Below the pieces are notes generated by a model. That model was not told the DNA's origin. It ran no database searches and saw nothing but the letters and a program-made list of their open reading frames with translations. This document shows, piece after piece, positions 9,189-17,657 of a DNA stretch of 64,000 bases. The position numbers were made by a program, and so were the translations under genes. Positions within the stretch are counted from its first letter, which is position 1; each line of letters opens with the position of its first letter. Source of the stretch: Thraustochytrium sp. TN22 (taxonomy: Eukaryota; Sar; Bigyra; Thraustochytrida; Thraustochytriidae); contig JABLUY010000042.1 in assembly GCA_013306675.1 (NCBI GenBank), forward strand, positions 1 through 64,000, in the 5' to 3' direction.

Positions 9189-10232
9189 ATGGCGCCGGAA
9201 AACCCCTTCGAGGTCCGCGGCGAGCTGTCCGTCAAGTCCGCGGCGACGGTGATCTGCGTGCGGCGGCGGGAGGATGCCAAGACCTCAGGCAAGGGCATCG
9301 CGGCGCACATGAAGGCCAAGTACGCCAAGGTGCTGCCCGAGGTGCCCTTCTTGGAAGGGTACTTTGGCGCTGGCGACGACCTCGTCTTCGAGAGCGGCTG
9401 GGAGGTGCTGCTGGGACAGAATGAAGTGATCAACTACCTGAAGAGCCGCAAGGATAAGATCACCACGATGCGGTACCCGGGCGAGTACAAGCTGGCCGGC
9501 GGCAACGTGGACAAGGGCGAGACGCTGCTGGAAGCGGCGCGCCGTGAGCTGAGCGAGGAATTCCTGCAGCCCGCCGAGACCGAGGTGCCGCTCGAGGACA
9601 TTGTGCTGCGGCCCTTCAGCGTCAAGCAAACGCGGCCCATCCGCAGCCGGTCTAACCTCATGTACAACTTCGTGGCCATCGCGGATGAGAACCCGTGGCT
9701 CGCGAACATGGACGTCGACGAGGTCAACGCCAGCCTCGCCGCGCGCCGTGACGCCTTCCGCGACCTGGTCGGCCAGGACGACTCGCCCTACTGGAGCATG
9801 TCCAAAGCCCAGAAGGAGGAGGTCTCGCCTGAGGTGCATGAGATCCGCTGGGTCCCGCTCGAGGAGGCCATCGAGAACTGCTTCACCTCCGTCATGCCGC
9901 CCGGCACTGCCTTTGTCAACGACTGGCAGCGCGAGCAGTTCGAGCGCCTCGGCCGCAGCCGCCGCGACCCCATGATCATCACGGGCGCTGCGCTCATCGA
10001 GCTCGAGTGCTTTCCGGACGTTGCCGCGCTCCGCGCCTTTTGCGCCTCCACGGATCTCGACAGCCTCCGCAAGGGTGAGCAGTGGCTCTTCGACGGCATG
10101 ACCGACGAGGATGTCAACGAAGCCTTTCGCAAGCGCCTCGGCGGTCAAGAGGTGCGAGTGAACCCAAGCTTCAAGCCGCTCGCCTGGATTCACGCCACCC
10201 GCGCGAAGAACCGTCTGCGTGCTGGTCTTTGA
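9189..10232 (+). CDS. Nudix-family hydrolase
   Basis: A 347-residue protein with a Nudix box at residues 105-126: G-x5-E-x7-REL-x-EE. The Glu residues that bind the catalytic metal are present. The Gly expected after EE is absent (EEFL). Nudix enzymes cleave nucleoside diphosphates linked to another group, but the substrate here cannot be told from sequence. About 100 residues precede the box, including a stretch that mentions no known domain, and about 220 follow, with a moderately conserved-looking C-terminus (RVNPSFKPLAWIHATRAKNRL). The start at 9189 follows the CTCGG repeat; a longer frame into the repeat would begin with a TTG-like codon and SARLG repeats and is rejected. It is convergent with Rgp1, with 257 bases between the stops. 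Confidence 0.8.
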   Translation: MAPENPFEVRGELSVKSAATVICVRRREDAKTSGKGIAAHMKAKYAKVLPEVPFLEGYFGAGDDLVFESGWEVLLGQNEVINYLKSRKDKITTMRYPGEYKLAGGNVDKGETLLEAARRELSEEFLQPAETEVPLEDIVLRPFSVKQTRPIRSRSNLMYNFVAIADENPWLANMDVDEVNASLAARRDAFRDLVGQDDSPYWSMSKAQKEEVSPEVHEIRWVPLEEAIENCFTSVMPPGTAFVNDWQREQFERLGRSRRDPMIITGAALIELECFPDVAALRAFCASTDLDSLRKGEQWLFDGMTDEDVNEAFRKRLGGQEVRVNPSFKPLAWIHATRAKNRLRAGL

Positions 10233-10489
10233 ATCCTCGCACCTGTGTTTCATAGTCTTACCAGCTTACCACGAAGAAATTTATACACATGGCAAACGAC
10301 GGGGAAGCAACGAGATGATGAGGACTACGTCTTCATCAGCAGCAACAAATCTCGACAAGACGTGAGAGCTCATTCGACATGAACAAGGCGAACGAAAACG
10401 CGACCGACAGAAGTATCTCCTTTTGTTTTTTTTTCACACAAGATGAGCTCGCTCTTGATGGATGATGCCGTCGTGGCGCCATCGACAAC

Positions 10490-12436
10490 CTAAAACCAGA
10501 CGTGCACATGAAGCATGGATGCTTGCGTGCTGGCGCTCAGCATAAGCACGCCACTGTCCGAGGCGTCCACGCTGCCATTGTTGGCACGTAGCGCTTTTTG
10601 GCCGGCGTGCCGGTCAAAGGGCGGCAGCACGCGTAGCGGAATGCGCCACGGCGAAGTCTGCGTGCGAGAACTGGTGACGGGCAACGGGCCTTGGACAGCG
10701 CCGGGCCCGGGCGACATGCCCAAGTCGTCGTCGTCGTCGTCGTCGTCATCCCCGGACGCAACGACCGCGTCGCGCGCCGTGACAAACTCGAAACGCAGGA
10801 ATGACTGAACCGAGATGAGGTCAGTCTCAAAGTCCGGAGTCACGTCCTCCGGCACAGTGAGAATGATGCTGCGCTGCAAGTTAAAGCCCACCTGCACAGT
10901 GCGCGAAGCGATGACGCGCTGCCACGGCCCCATGCCGAAGCCGTGCGTCTCGATGAGCGGGTCGAAGGCGGCCTGCAGCGGCGGCGGGCACTTGCTGCGC
11001 TCTTCGACCTCGAGGGCCACGGTGATCTGGTAGCAGTTCACGTCCGCCGACCGGAAGTCGAAGGCCATGAGGACCTGCTCGCCCGGCCGCACCGCGTCCC
11101 GGAACATGTGCAGGAGCGCCATGTGACGTGCCTCGCTGCCAATGCGAAAGATGCGCGTGCCGCTCCCCGCGGCGCTCGCGTCTTCCTCGTCGTCGCCAGC
11201 GCCGCGGCCGCCACCCACCGCGCCGGCCCCGTTTCGTGTGTCGCCCGCCTCGGTCGGGTCGCCCTCCGCTGGCGCGCGCTGGCCCGCGCGCTCTTCGAGG
11301 GCGATGCCCGTGCAGTCAAAGTCCACCACCTTGAGCCGAACTGCGCCAGGCTTGATGTTGAGCGGCAGGTCCTCGGAAGCCACGCGAAAGGACTCGCCGC
11401 TTGCGCCCGGCCCGTGCCGCCCGCGAAAGCGCGTCTCGCCCAGCATCCAGCTCCGCACGCGAAAGTCGTGCTGCTCCACGATGAAAGACGAGAACGACCG
11501 CAGCCGCTCGCGCCGCCCCTCAGAGACGTCACTGGACGCCCCCCCCTCCTCGTCGCCACTTGCGCCGTTGGCCTCCTCCGATGCGGATTGGATGGCCGAA
11601 CACAGCCGGATCGGCACGTGCAAGACCTGCGCCGTCTCGCAGTGGCCAAATTTGGCGCACACGCTGAGCACGTACAGGTAGCGCGCCGCGCAGCCGCGGT
11701 AAGAGGGCGGCAGGTCGTTCGGGAGCTGCGCCTCGAAAGCAAAGGCCACCTCGCGACCCGGGCGGCCCTCCAAGGCGCACGCGAAGACCTCCGCTGGGCT
11801 CGCGAACAGGCAAGAGCCAAACTTGCCAGCCAACAGCGTCACATCTGGCATGCTCGCGGACGGCAGCGAGGAGGCTTGCGAGAGGAAGTCCAAGGTCGCC
11901 TCGTAGCCGTCGTGGTCGCTCCCACTCATGTCGCTCACGCTGCCCACGCGCTGCAGCGGCTTTCGTCCCACCTGCACCTCGCTGCGCGTCCTGCGCAGCA
12001 CGCGCATGCTGTCGCCCGCGCGGTGCAGGATCGCGCGCGACTCGTGCGAGCGCAGCAGCCGCTTTTCGCGTTCTGCAAAGTCCACGCCGCCGGCCTCCGC
12101 CGCCTCCGCCACCTGCTCCGCGTCGCGCGGCGACACCAGGTGCGGGTCGAAGGCCACGTGCCCGTGCACCTGCGCGCTGGCCCACTCCAAGAAGGCTCGC
12201 TCGCGCAACGTCTCGGGAAAGTACATGTAGATCCGGCACTTGACCGTGTCGCCTGCAAAGTACGACCGCTGCGACAGCACCACGTCCACGCCCACGCCGG
12301 CCTCGCCGTTCCCCGGCCCGCCGTGCGCGCCGGCCAGGCTCGCCGCGCCGCCGTGCTCGCCGCTCGCCAGGCTCGACGGCCGCTGCCGCGCCGACCGCCG
12401 CGGCCCCGCCGCCAGCGGCGAGAACACCGACGCCAT
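10490..12436 (-). CDS. RGP1: Rgp1-like subunit of the Ric1-Rgp1 Rab6 GEF complex
   Basis: A 648-residue homologue of Rgp1 (RAB6A-GEF complex partner protein 2). With Ric1 it activates Rab6/Ypt6 on the Golgi for retrograde traffic. The fold is arrestin-like. An N-terminal strand region (VVLSQRSYFAGDTVKCRIYM) precedes a long insertion. The diagnostic core is around residues 210-270: a SPAEVF...P...LPNDLPPSYRG block followed by YLYVLSV and VPIRL, which matches the Rgp1 pattern of export-domain strands. The C-terminus WRIPLRVLPPF also resembles the family end. An acidic run of seven Asp residues lies near the end. The frame continues upstream through a GCC tract to 12589 without an ATG, so the start is at 12436. 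Confidence 0.8.
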   Translation of the reverse strand: MASVFSPLAAGPRRSARQRPSSLASGEHGGAASLAGAHGGPGNGEAGVGVDVVLSQRSYFAGDTVKCRIYMYFPETLRERAFLEWASAQVHGHVAFDPHLVSPRDAEQVAEAAEAGGVDFAEREKRLLRSHESRAILHRAGDSMRVLRRTRSEVQVGRKPLQRVGSVSDMSGSDHDGYEATLDFLSQASSLPSASMPDVTLLAGKFGSCLFASPAEVFACALEGRPGREVAFAFEAQLPNDLPPSYRGCAARYLYVLSVCAKFGHCETAQVLHVPIRLCSAIQSASEEANGASGDEEGGASSDVSEGRRERLRSFSSFIVEQHDFRVRSWMLGETRFRGRHGPGASGESFRVASEDLPLNIKPGAVRLKVVDFDCTGIALEERAGQRAPAEGDPTEAGDTRNGAGAVGGGRGAGDDEEDASAAGSGTRIFRIGSEARHMALLHMFRDAVRPGEQVLMAFDFRSADVNCYQITVALEVEERSKCPPPLQAAFDPLIETHGFGMGPWQRVIASRTVQVGFNLQRSIILTVPEDVTPDFETDLISVQSFLRFEFVTARDAVVASGDDDDDDDDDLGMSPGPGAVQGPLPVTSSRTQTSPWRIPLRVLPPFDRHAGQKALRANNGSVDASDSGVLMLSASTQASMLHVHVWF

Positions 12437-12466
12437 GGCCTCCGCCGCGGCCCCCGCCGCGGCCTC

Positions 12467-12520
<54 letters not shown>
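12437..12520 (-). repeat. GCC/GCG trinucleotide tract abutting the Rgp1 start codon
   Basis: A long imperfect GCC tract, with GAG interruptions on the coding strand, directly precedes the ATG. It stays in frame as Ala/Glu codons but lacks an upstream ATG, so it is taken as 5' UTR. It resembles the tract before the first gene in the window. Confidence 0.75.
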
Positions 12521-12523
<3 letters not shown>

Positions 12524-12809
12524 GCGCGCGTGCTGAGCGAGCGCGGCCTCTGAGGATCCGCTTTTGTCTGCTGCGCGGCGCGACTCCAAGTCACTTGCAC
12601 TTGAACTTGAACGAGGCGCGGCTCGGACGCCGCCGCCTCGGCCGCCAAGTCGGACCGCAACGGCGGCGGTGGCGGCGGCGGCTCGGGCGGCGGCAGCAAC
12701 GTTTCCGTCGTCGTTGACGAGTCAGCCTCATCACACACTGTGCCAGTCACGGCAATCACTTTTTTAGCAGGCAGGCAGGCATGCTCGCGCAAACGTGTCT
12801 TGCTTTGGT

Positions 12810-15800
12810 CTATTCATGCCTGCGCAAAATGTGGACCGCGCCGGACTTGTCGCCGAGAATGGCCGCGTCCTGGAAGGACGCAATGGCCGTCACAGGGAAG
12901 TCTGTGGTGAAGCCGATGCCGCCGCCACTTGTGCCCGCGATCTCTACATGGCGCGAAGACTTGAGGACGAGCAAAAGCTCCTGCGCAGCCGGAGGAGGCG
13001 TATCAGAGAGACTCTCCCCGGTGCGAGGATCCCAGACACGGGTCTCGTCTGTAGAGCGGGAGACAAGGCGACCAGAGACCAGAGACACGCCCCTGACAGG
13101 GTTGGTATGGCCAGCGAGCACGTGCAGCTGCTCGCCAGACTGCTGGTCCCAAATTCGTACGACGCAGTCCTTGCAGCCCGAGACCACGACGTCGCCGTCC
13201 AGGGCAACCGCAAGGGCCGGCACCCCGGGCCGCGATTCGCTGGTCAACTCATGGACTCGCTCGCCGGTGCCGAGGTCGACCACCAGCACCGCTCCAGCCA
13301 GCCGACTCGACCAGGCCAGGCCATAGGCAAGAGCCACAAAATCGCCATGAATTGCAACGCTGTTGACCGTTGCACGATGGCCCTTCACTCGATGGAGAAG
13401 CTCGCCCGTGCGCACATCCCAGACGAGCGCACTGCAGCTTCTCAGCGCTTGTGAGGATGCGGAGACGGCGCGCAAGCCGTCCAGAGCGACGCACGAGATC
13501 GATACCCCGTGGCCCAGCGGAACCCGAGACCGCACGTCCCCCGGGCGCACGTCCAACACGTACGCCGTAGAGTGAGACCCAATCGCCACCCAGTCGCCGT
13601 CCTGCGCCATGTGCACAGCGCCGTAAGCAGGAAGAACCTGCATCTCGGTGCCAGTCTCGCGATCCCAGATGCTCAGAAAACTAGGATCGTTCCAGAACTT
13701 CCCGGGCAAGGTTGAAAATATGCGACTGCCCTGCGCCGCCACGCACCTCGCGCCGGTCAACCCCCCAACCGGACCGTGTAGAACGCGCAACTGGCTGCCG
13801 CTGTGCACATCCCAGATGCGCACACCAGCATCGGAAGACCCCGACACCAGGGTATCTTCGTCATGAAACGCCACGCTCGTAACGCCGAAGCCGTGGCCCT
13901 CCAGCACGCGGAGGCAGTCTCCTGACTGCGCGGACCAGATGCGCACCGTCTTGTCCTGCGATCCGGAGGCGACCAGCGAGTCCTTCAGTGCCACGCTCGT
14001 GACGGTGTCACTGTGCGCCTCCAGCGTCGCAGCCGGATGCGTCTCGACGCGCAGATCCCAAACCCCCAGCAGCACGTGCAACGCTGAGCCCGAGTCTACG
14101 GACCAAATACGGACGCTCCGATCCACGGATGCGGACACCATGCGGTCACCCCCAATCACGATGCTTGTTACCCTCGAACCATGTCCGCGGAGCCCAAACC
14201 GCTTCACGCCTGTACGCAGGCTCCACGCCTGCACCGTGCCGTCGAAGCACCCGGCAGCGACCAGGTCGCCATCGATTGCGACGCAAGTGACCGCGGCGGG
14301 GCTGTCCCGGATGACTCGCTCCTCCCTTCCCGTGAGCGCGTTCCAGACGCGCACCGTCCAGTCTGCTCCGCCCGTGATGGCCCGCTCTCCCTGAAGTGCC
14401 ACGCTTGTCGAGATGCTGGCCTCCACGTCCGCCTTTCGCCGTGAACGTCTGGCCTGCCAATGCCCACGTAGGACATGTACGAGGGGACCTCGACCACCTA
14501 GGCTGTGCGTGACAGGCCTGAGCCACGCACGTCCGTCCGCTGGAGGCATCTGCATGCTCGCGACAAGTGGGTGGTCCTCACCCTGGTCCCCAAACCGAGC
14601 CATCACCTGTGAAGCGAGTTCGGCAGGGTCCAAGATCAGAACCTCTTGGATCCTCTTCAGGAGCCAGGGCGTGTCGCTCTCGTGCTCAGCGCAGAGGCCC
14701 AAGGCCTCGCAATCAAGCAGGAGGCTGTCGATGGCGCGCCGCCGCCGCCGCTCGTCCACCTGCGAGACAGCTCGCTCCACCCAACCAAAGTCGTTGAGGA
14801 GCTCCAGCGCTTCCTCTCGCCGCCCGCACTCGAGTAGGTGATGCACCGCGTTGCGCAGCATAAAGTCGCCCGTCGGGAGCGCCAGCGCTACTGTGCTCAG
14901 TGATGCATGCCCCCCTCTGGCATCTGCCACGCGAGATTCCATCAGCCAGTCCACCAGGCATCTGTGAGCGATGGTTGCATGGCCTTCCTCGGTCGTGTAC
15001 AACAAGCCTCGGCACTCGCGCACAAGCTGCGATGCCGTCTGCTCGGACTGTGTGCCTAAAACGGCGGCCAAAACAGACTTTGGTAGCGGTTCCCTCGCAG
15101 CAACGACAGCGGCCAGCACACGCTCGAGCTGACCCGCGCCGCCCGGATGCTGCCCCTGCACTCGCGCGAAGAGGGCTCCCAGCATGGCGTGCAGGCCGGT
15201 CGGGAGCCACTCTTGGCTCTCCACGCAGGCTCGAGGCAAGGCTGCGCCCGTTTCCAAGTCCATCTGGCGCCGCGCGCGTCGCAGCATCTCCGGGACAAAG
15301 CTGGCCCACAGAAAGAGTCCTTCCGAACGCTCGCCCAGCACGTCCGCAAGCGCGTCCGCCTCACTTTCCGCAACCTCGACGCGGAGTACCTGCCGCAGAT
15401 GGTCCCGCACATCCGCCAAGCTCGCGTCCTTGGTGACTTCCAGCACCCGGGACCGCTCCGTTGGCACAGCCTCAGGGCCCGGCGCCGTCCCGGCTCGCGC
15501 GCTCACGACCAGACACAGCCATGATGGTAGCCGCGTCAGCCATTTCAGAGCAAGGACCTCCTTCATGAGCTCAGGCGCAGTGCTGCACTCGTCCAGGCCG
15601 TCTAGAACGACAACCTGCCGTACCTGAGGAGTGCTGACCCGGTTGGCCGGTCTTGCCAGGACCGCCTCAAAGACCTCCGTCAGCGCCTCCAGGCTTTGCC
15701 CCGGATGCTCCGGCTGGCTCAACTCCTCCGCCAACATGTCCGCAAATCCTGGCACGACCGAGCACAGCTGCCACGCGACGCTCTTGAGCGCCGTTGCCAG

Positions 15801-17087
15801 CGGTTGGCTCGCCGCTAGGTCGTGCCGGAAGAAGTGCATTGCCGCCACGGGAACCGGCGCGCGCTCCGTTCCGCTGCGGCGCCACAGCCGACGGAGGACC
15901 GAGACACGCGGCCGCCCACGTGACATGCTGGTGCCCAGTGCGCCACCGCGCAAGCACACCTCTGCGAGAACGGTGCTCTTGCCGACACCACCCTCGCCCC
16001 GAACCACGAGCACGCGCTCGTCGCCCGACGCGTACCAGTCCGCGATTGCGTCCAGCGCCCAGCGCCGAGATCCCGGCGAGTATGCGGATGCCTTGCGCCG
16101 CGCCCATCGCGTCGAGTCCATCGGGTCAAGTTGCGCGCGCACCGAGTCCAAGCTGCTCGCAGCGGGGTCCTCCGCTTCGGCACAGAACTTGATCGCGCGG
16201 GCCAGCTCGGCCACGGAGACCGCTGTGACCTCACCAAGGTCCACCACGGCCGCGGGGCCCACGTCTAAGCTCTGGCTCGCGTCTGGCTCCAGCAAGGCGT
16301 ATACCACGCGCCTCTCCTCCCGGTCCCTGGCATAGGTTAGCTGGGCCATGCAGGCGTCCTCGCCCTCGACGTAGCGCCGCGTGCCCAAGCAAACAAACAC
16401 CTTGGACCGCTTGATGCCCGCGACGATGGCCTCGTCCAGCACTTCACAAGGTTCATTCGGGTCCACGCGAAGCCACACGCGCAGACCGTGGGCTGCCTCG
16501 AGCTGCAGCGCGACGTCTTGCGCGGCGGCACGCGCGCCCCACTCATGCGAGAGGAAGGCATCCCAGTCCTGCACATCGTCACGGTCCATCTGCTTGAGTA
16601 AGATCGCCTCGGCAAGCGTCGCGCCGTCCACCTTATCGAGCTCGTGCGCGTCCAAGTAGCGCTCGTTGGCAAGTTGTCTACGAAGCGCGCCTGTCCAGGC
16701 CTTTTGGGCCAGCATACGTGCCTCCACCACGACGGGCAAAACCGCGTGCGGCAGTGTCTCGAATACCCGCTCAAAGGACGCATGTTGCGCAGCTTCCGCC
16801 TGCATGGCCTCGCTCACAATAACAAGCACCGCGACCCGCGACGAGCCCAGCGTCACCTCGTCCTCCCCAGTTGCCATGACGAAGGGCGTCTCGGCATGCG
16901 GCTGGAGCTTGTCGCGCAACAGCAGAGCGACCTCGCTGTCGCTTTCTGCGAAGACAAACACGACCTGCAGGTCTCCAAGAAGCGACTTGACAGGAGGTGG
17001 CGCGCGGCAGCCCGCGGCGGGTACTGCCGACTGTCCGCCGCCGCCGCCGCCGCGCCGACGTGCCACACGCGAGGTGGTCGTGCCCAT
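12810..17087 (-). CDS. STAND/NLR-like protein: two TIR-like domains, NACHT ATPase, WD40 repeats
   Basis: A 1425-residue multidomain protein. Residues about 38-135 form a first TIR-like fold (VVFVFAESDSEVALLLRDKL...VLVIVSEA). Residues 173-275 form a second (DWDAFLSHEW...IKRSKVFVCLGTRRY...ALLEP). A NACHT-type ATPase follows with Walker A GEGGVGKST near 364-372 and Walker B VVVLDGLDE near 492-502, then a helical region of about 400 residues, then about a dozen WD40 units (RVWNALTG, RIWSVDSG, RIWDVHSG, RIWDQQSG and others) to the end. Such STAND proteins are signal-dependent oligomerising switches in immunity or cell death. In the second TIR-like domain the residue aligned with the catalytic Glu of TIR NADases (WCxxEL) is Gln 249 (ACMAQL), so enzyme activity is doubtful. 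The ligand is unknown. The ATG at 17087 follows a Kozak-like context. The gene is divergent from the CNB protein. Confidence 0.85.
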   Translation of the reverse strand: MGTTTSRVARRRGGGGGGQSAVPAAGCRAPPPVKSLLGDLQVVFVFAESDSEVALLLRDKLQPHAETPFVMATGEDEVTLGSSRVAVLVIVSEAMQAEAAQHASFERVFETLPHAVLPVVVEARMLAQKAWTGALRRQLANERYLDAHELDKVDGATLAEAILLKQMDRDDVQDWDAFLSHEWGARAAAQDVALQLEAAHGLRVWLRVDPNEPCEVLDEAIVAGIKRSKVFVCLGTRRYVEGEDACMAQLTYARDREERRVVYALLEPDASQSLDVGPAAVVDLGEVTAVSVAELARAIKFCAEAEDPAASSLDSVRAQLDPMDSTRWARRKASAYSPGSRRWALDAIADWYASGDERVLVVRGEGGVGKSTVLAEVCLRGGALGTSMSRGRPRVSVLRRLWRRSGTERAPVPVAAMHFFRHDLAASQPLATALKSVAWQLCSVVPGFADMLAEELSQPEHPGQSLEALTEVFEAVLARPANRVSTPQVRQVVVLDGLDECSTAPELMKEVLALKWLTRLPSWLCLVVSARAGTAPGPEAVPTERSRVLEVTKDASLADVRDHLRQVLRVEVAESEADALADVLGERSEGLFLWASFVPEMLRRARRQMDLETGAALPRACVESQEWLPTGLHAMLGALFARVQGQHPGGAGQLERVLAAVVAAREPLPKSVLAAVLGTQSEQTASQLVRECRGLLYTTEEGHATIAHRCLVDWLMESRVADARGGHASLSTVALALPTGDFMLRNAVHHLLECGRREEALELLNDFGWVERAVSQVDERRRRRAIDSLLLDCEALGLCAEHESDTPWLLKRIQEVLILDPAELASQVMARFGDQGEDHPLVASMQMPPADGRAWLRPVTHSLGGRGPLVHVLRGHWQARRSRRKADVEASISTSVALQGERAITGGADWTVRVWNALTGREERVIRDSPAAVTCVAIDGDLVAAGCFDGTVQAWSLRTGVKRFGLRGHGSRVTSIVIGGDRMVSASVDRSVRIWSVDSGSALHVLLGVWDLRVETHPAATLEAHSDTVTSVALKDSLVASGSQDKTVRIWSAQSGDCLRVLEGHGFGVTSVAFHDEDTLVSGSSDAGVRIWDVHSGSQLRVLHGPVGGLTGARCVAAQGSRIFSTLPGKFWNDPSFLSIWDRETGTEMQVLPAYGAVHMAQDGDWVAIGSHSTAYVLDVRPGDVRSRVPLGHGVSISCVALDGLRAVSASSQALRSCSALVWDVRTGELLHRVKGHRATVNSVAIHGDFVALAYGLAWSSRLAGAVLVVDLGTGERVHELTSESRPGVPALAVALDGDVVVSGCKDCVVRIWDQQSGEQLHVLAGHTNPVRGVSLVSGRLVSRSTDETRVWDPRTGESLSDTPPPAAQELLLVLKSSRHVEIAGTSGGGIGFTTDFPVTAIASFQDAAILGDKSGAVHILRRHE

Positions 17088-17657
17088 GAAAGGCTCCTCC
17101 GTCGCGCGCTTCTACCTTTTGCGATTTGTTCGTGCGGCGAGCTGCGGTGGCGAGGCGCACCGGCGAGGCGCGGCAAGCTCTTGCTTGCGGTTCCCGTCCG
17201 AGTCCTGCCATGGTCAGTGGCAGGCGTTGTAGGCTGCAGTGTGCGGTTCCACCAGCAGCCTCAGCGTTTTCGGCGTCTCACCGGCAGGCGCGACCTCAGG
17301 CTTTGACGCGCGCACACGCACGCGGCCCTGCCAGTGCACTGCAACCCTCAGCCAACTTACTCGAAGGTACCTGCCACAGGCAGTGCTCAGCTCTCCACCT
17401 GAACAGACTCGGAGTCTCACCGAGCGCCGCAGCGCGCACAGCCACCCGCGGCTAGGCCTAGTACTAGGCCTAGTAGTAGGGCGGCCTAGGCCCGCAGTCT
17501 GAGTGCTCAGTGGAGTGGCCGATGGTTCGCAAATTCGCACACCGGGTCCACGGGACCCGGCGCGGGCTGCCGCCGCTTTCTTTGACATACATCTCTCAGG
17601 CTCTGGTTGGCCTCACAGTCAAAGAGCGGGCCCTTCAGGCCGCCCAGACAGGCAGCT
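17088..17657. promoter_or_regulatory. Divergent intergenic region with palindromic CTAGGCCTAG pair
   Basis: This 570-base spacer separates the minus-strand STAND gene and the plus-strand CNB gene, so it should hold both promoters. It includes two copies of the perfect palindrome CTAGGCCTAG (17452-17461 and 17464-17473, 12-base period) followed by further CCTAGG, and TGCCAGTG at 17329. A related TAGGCCTACTAG lies just past the CNB stop codon at 19886. A promoter role is inferred from position. Confidence 0.45.

Noticed and set aside
12437-12589. N-terminal Ala/Glu-rich extension of Rgp1
   Set aside because: No ATG in frame; the upstream codon is TTG and the sequence is a GCC tract.
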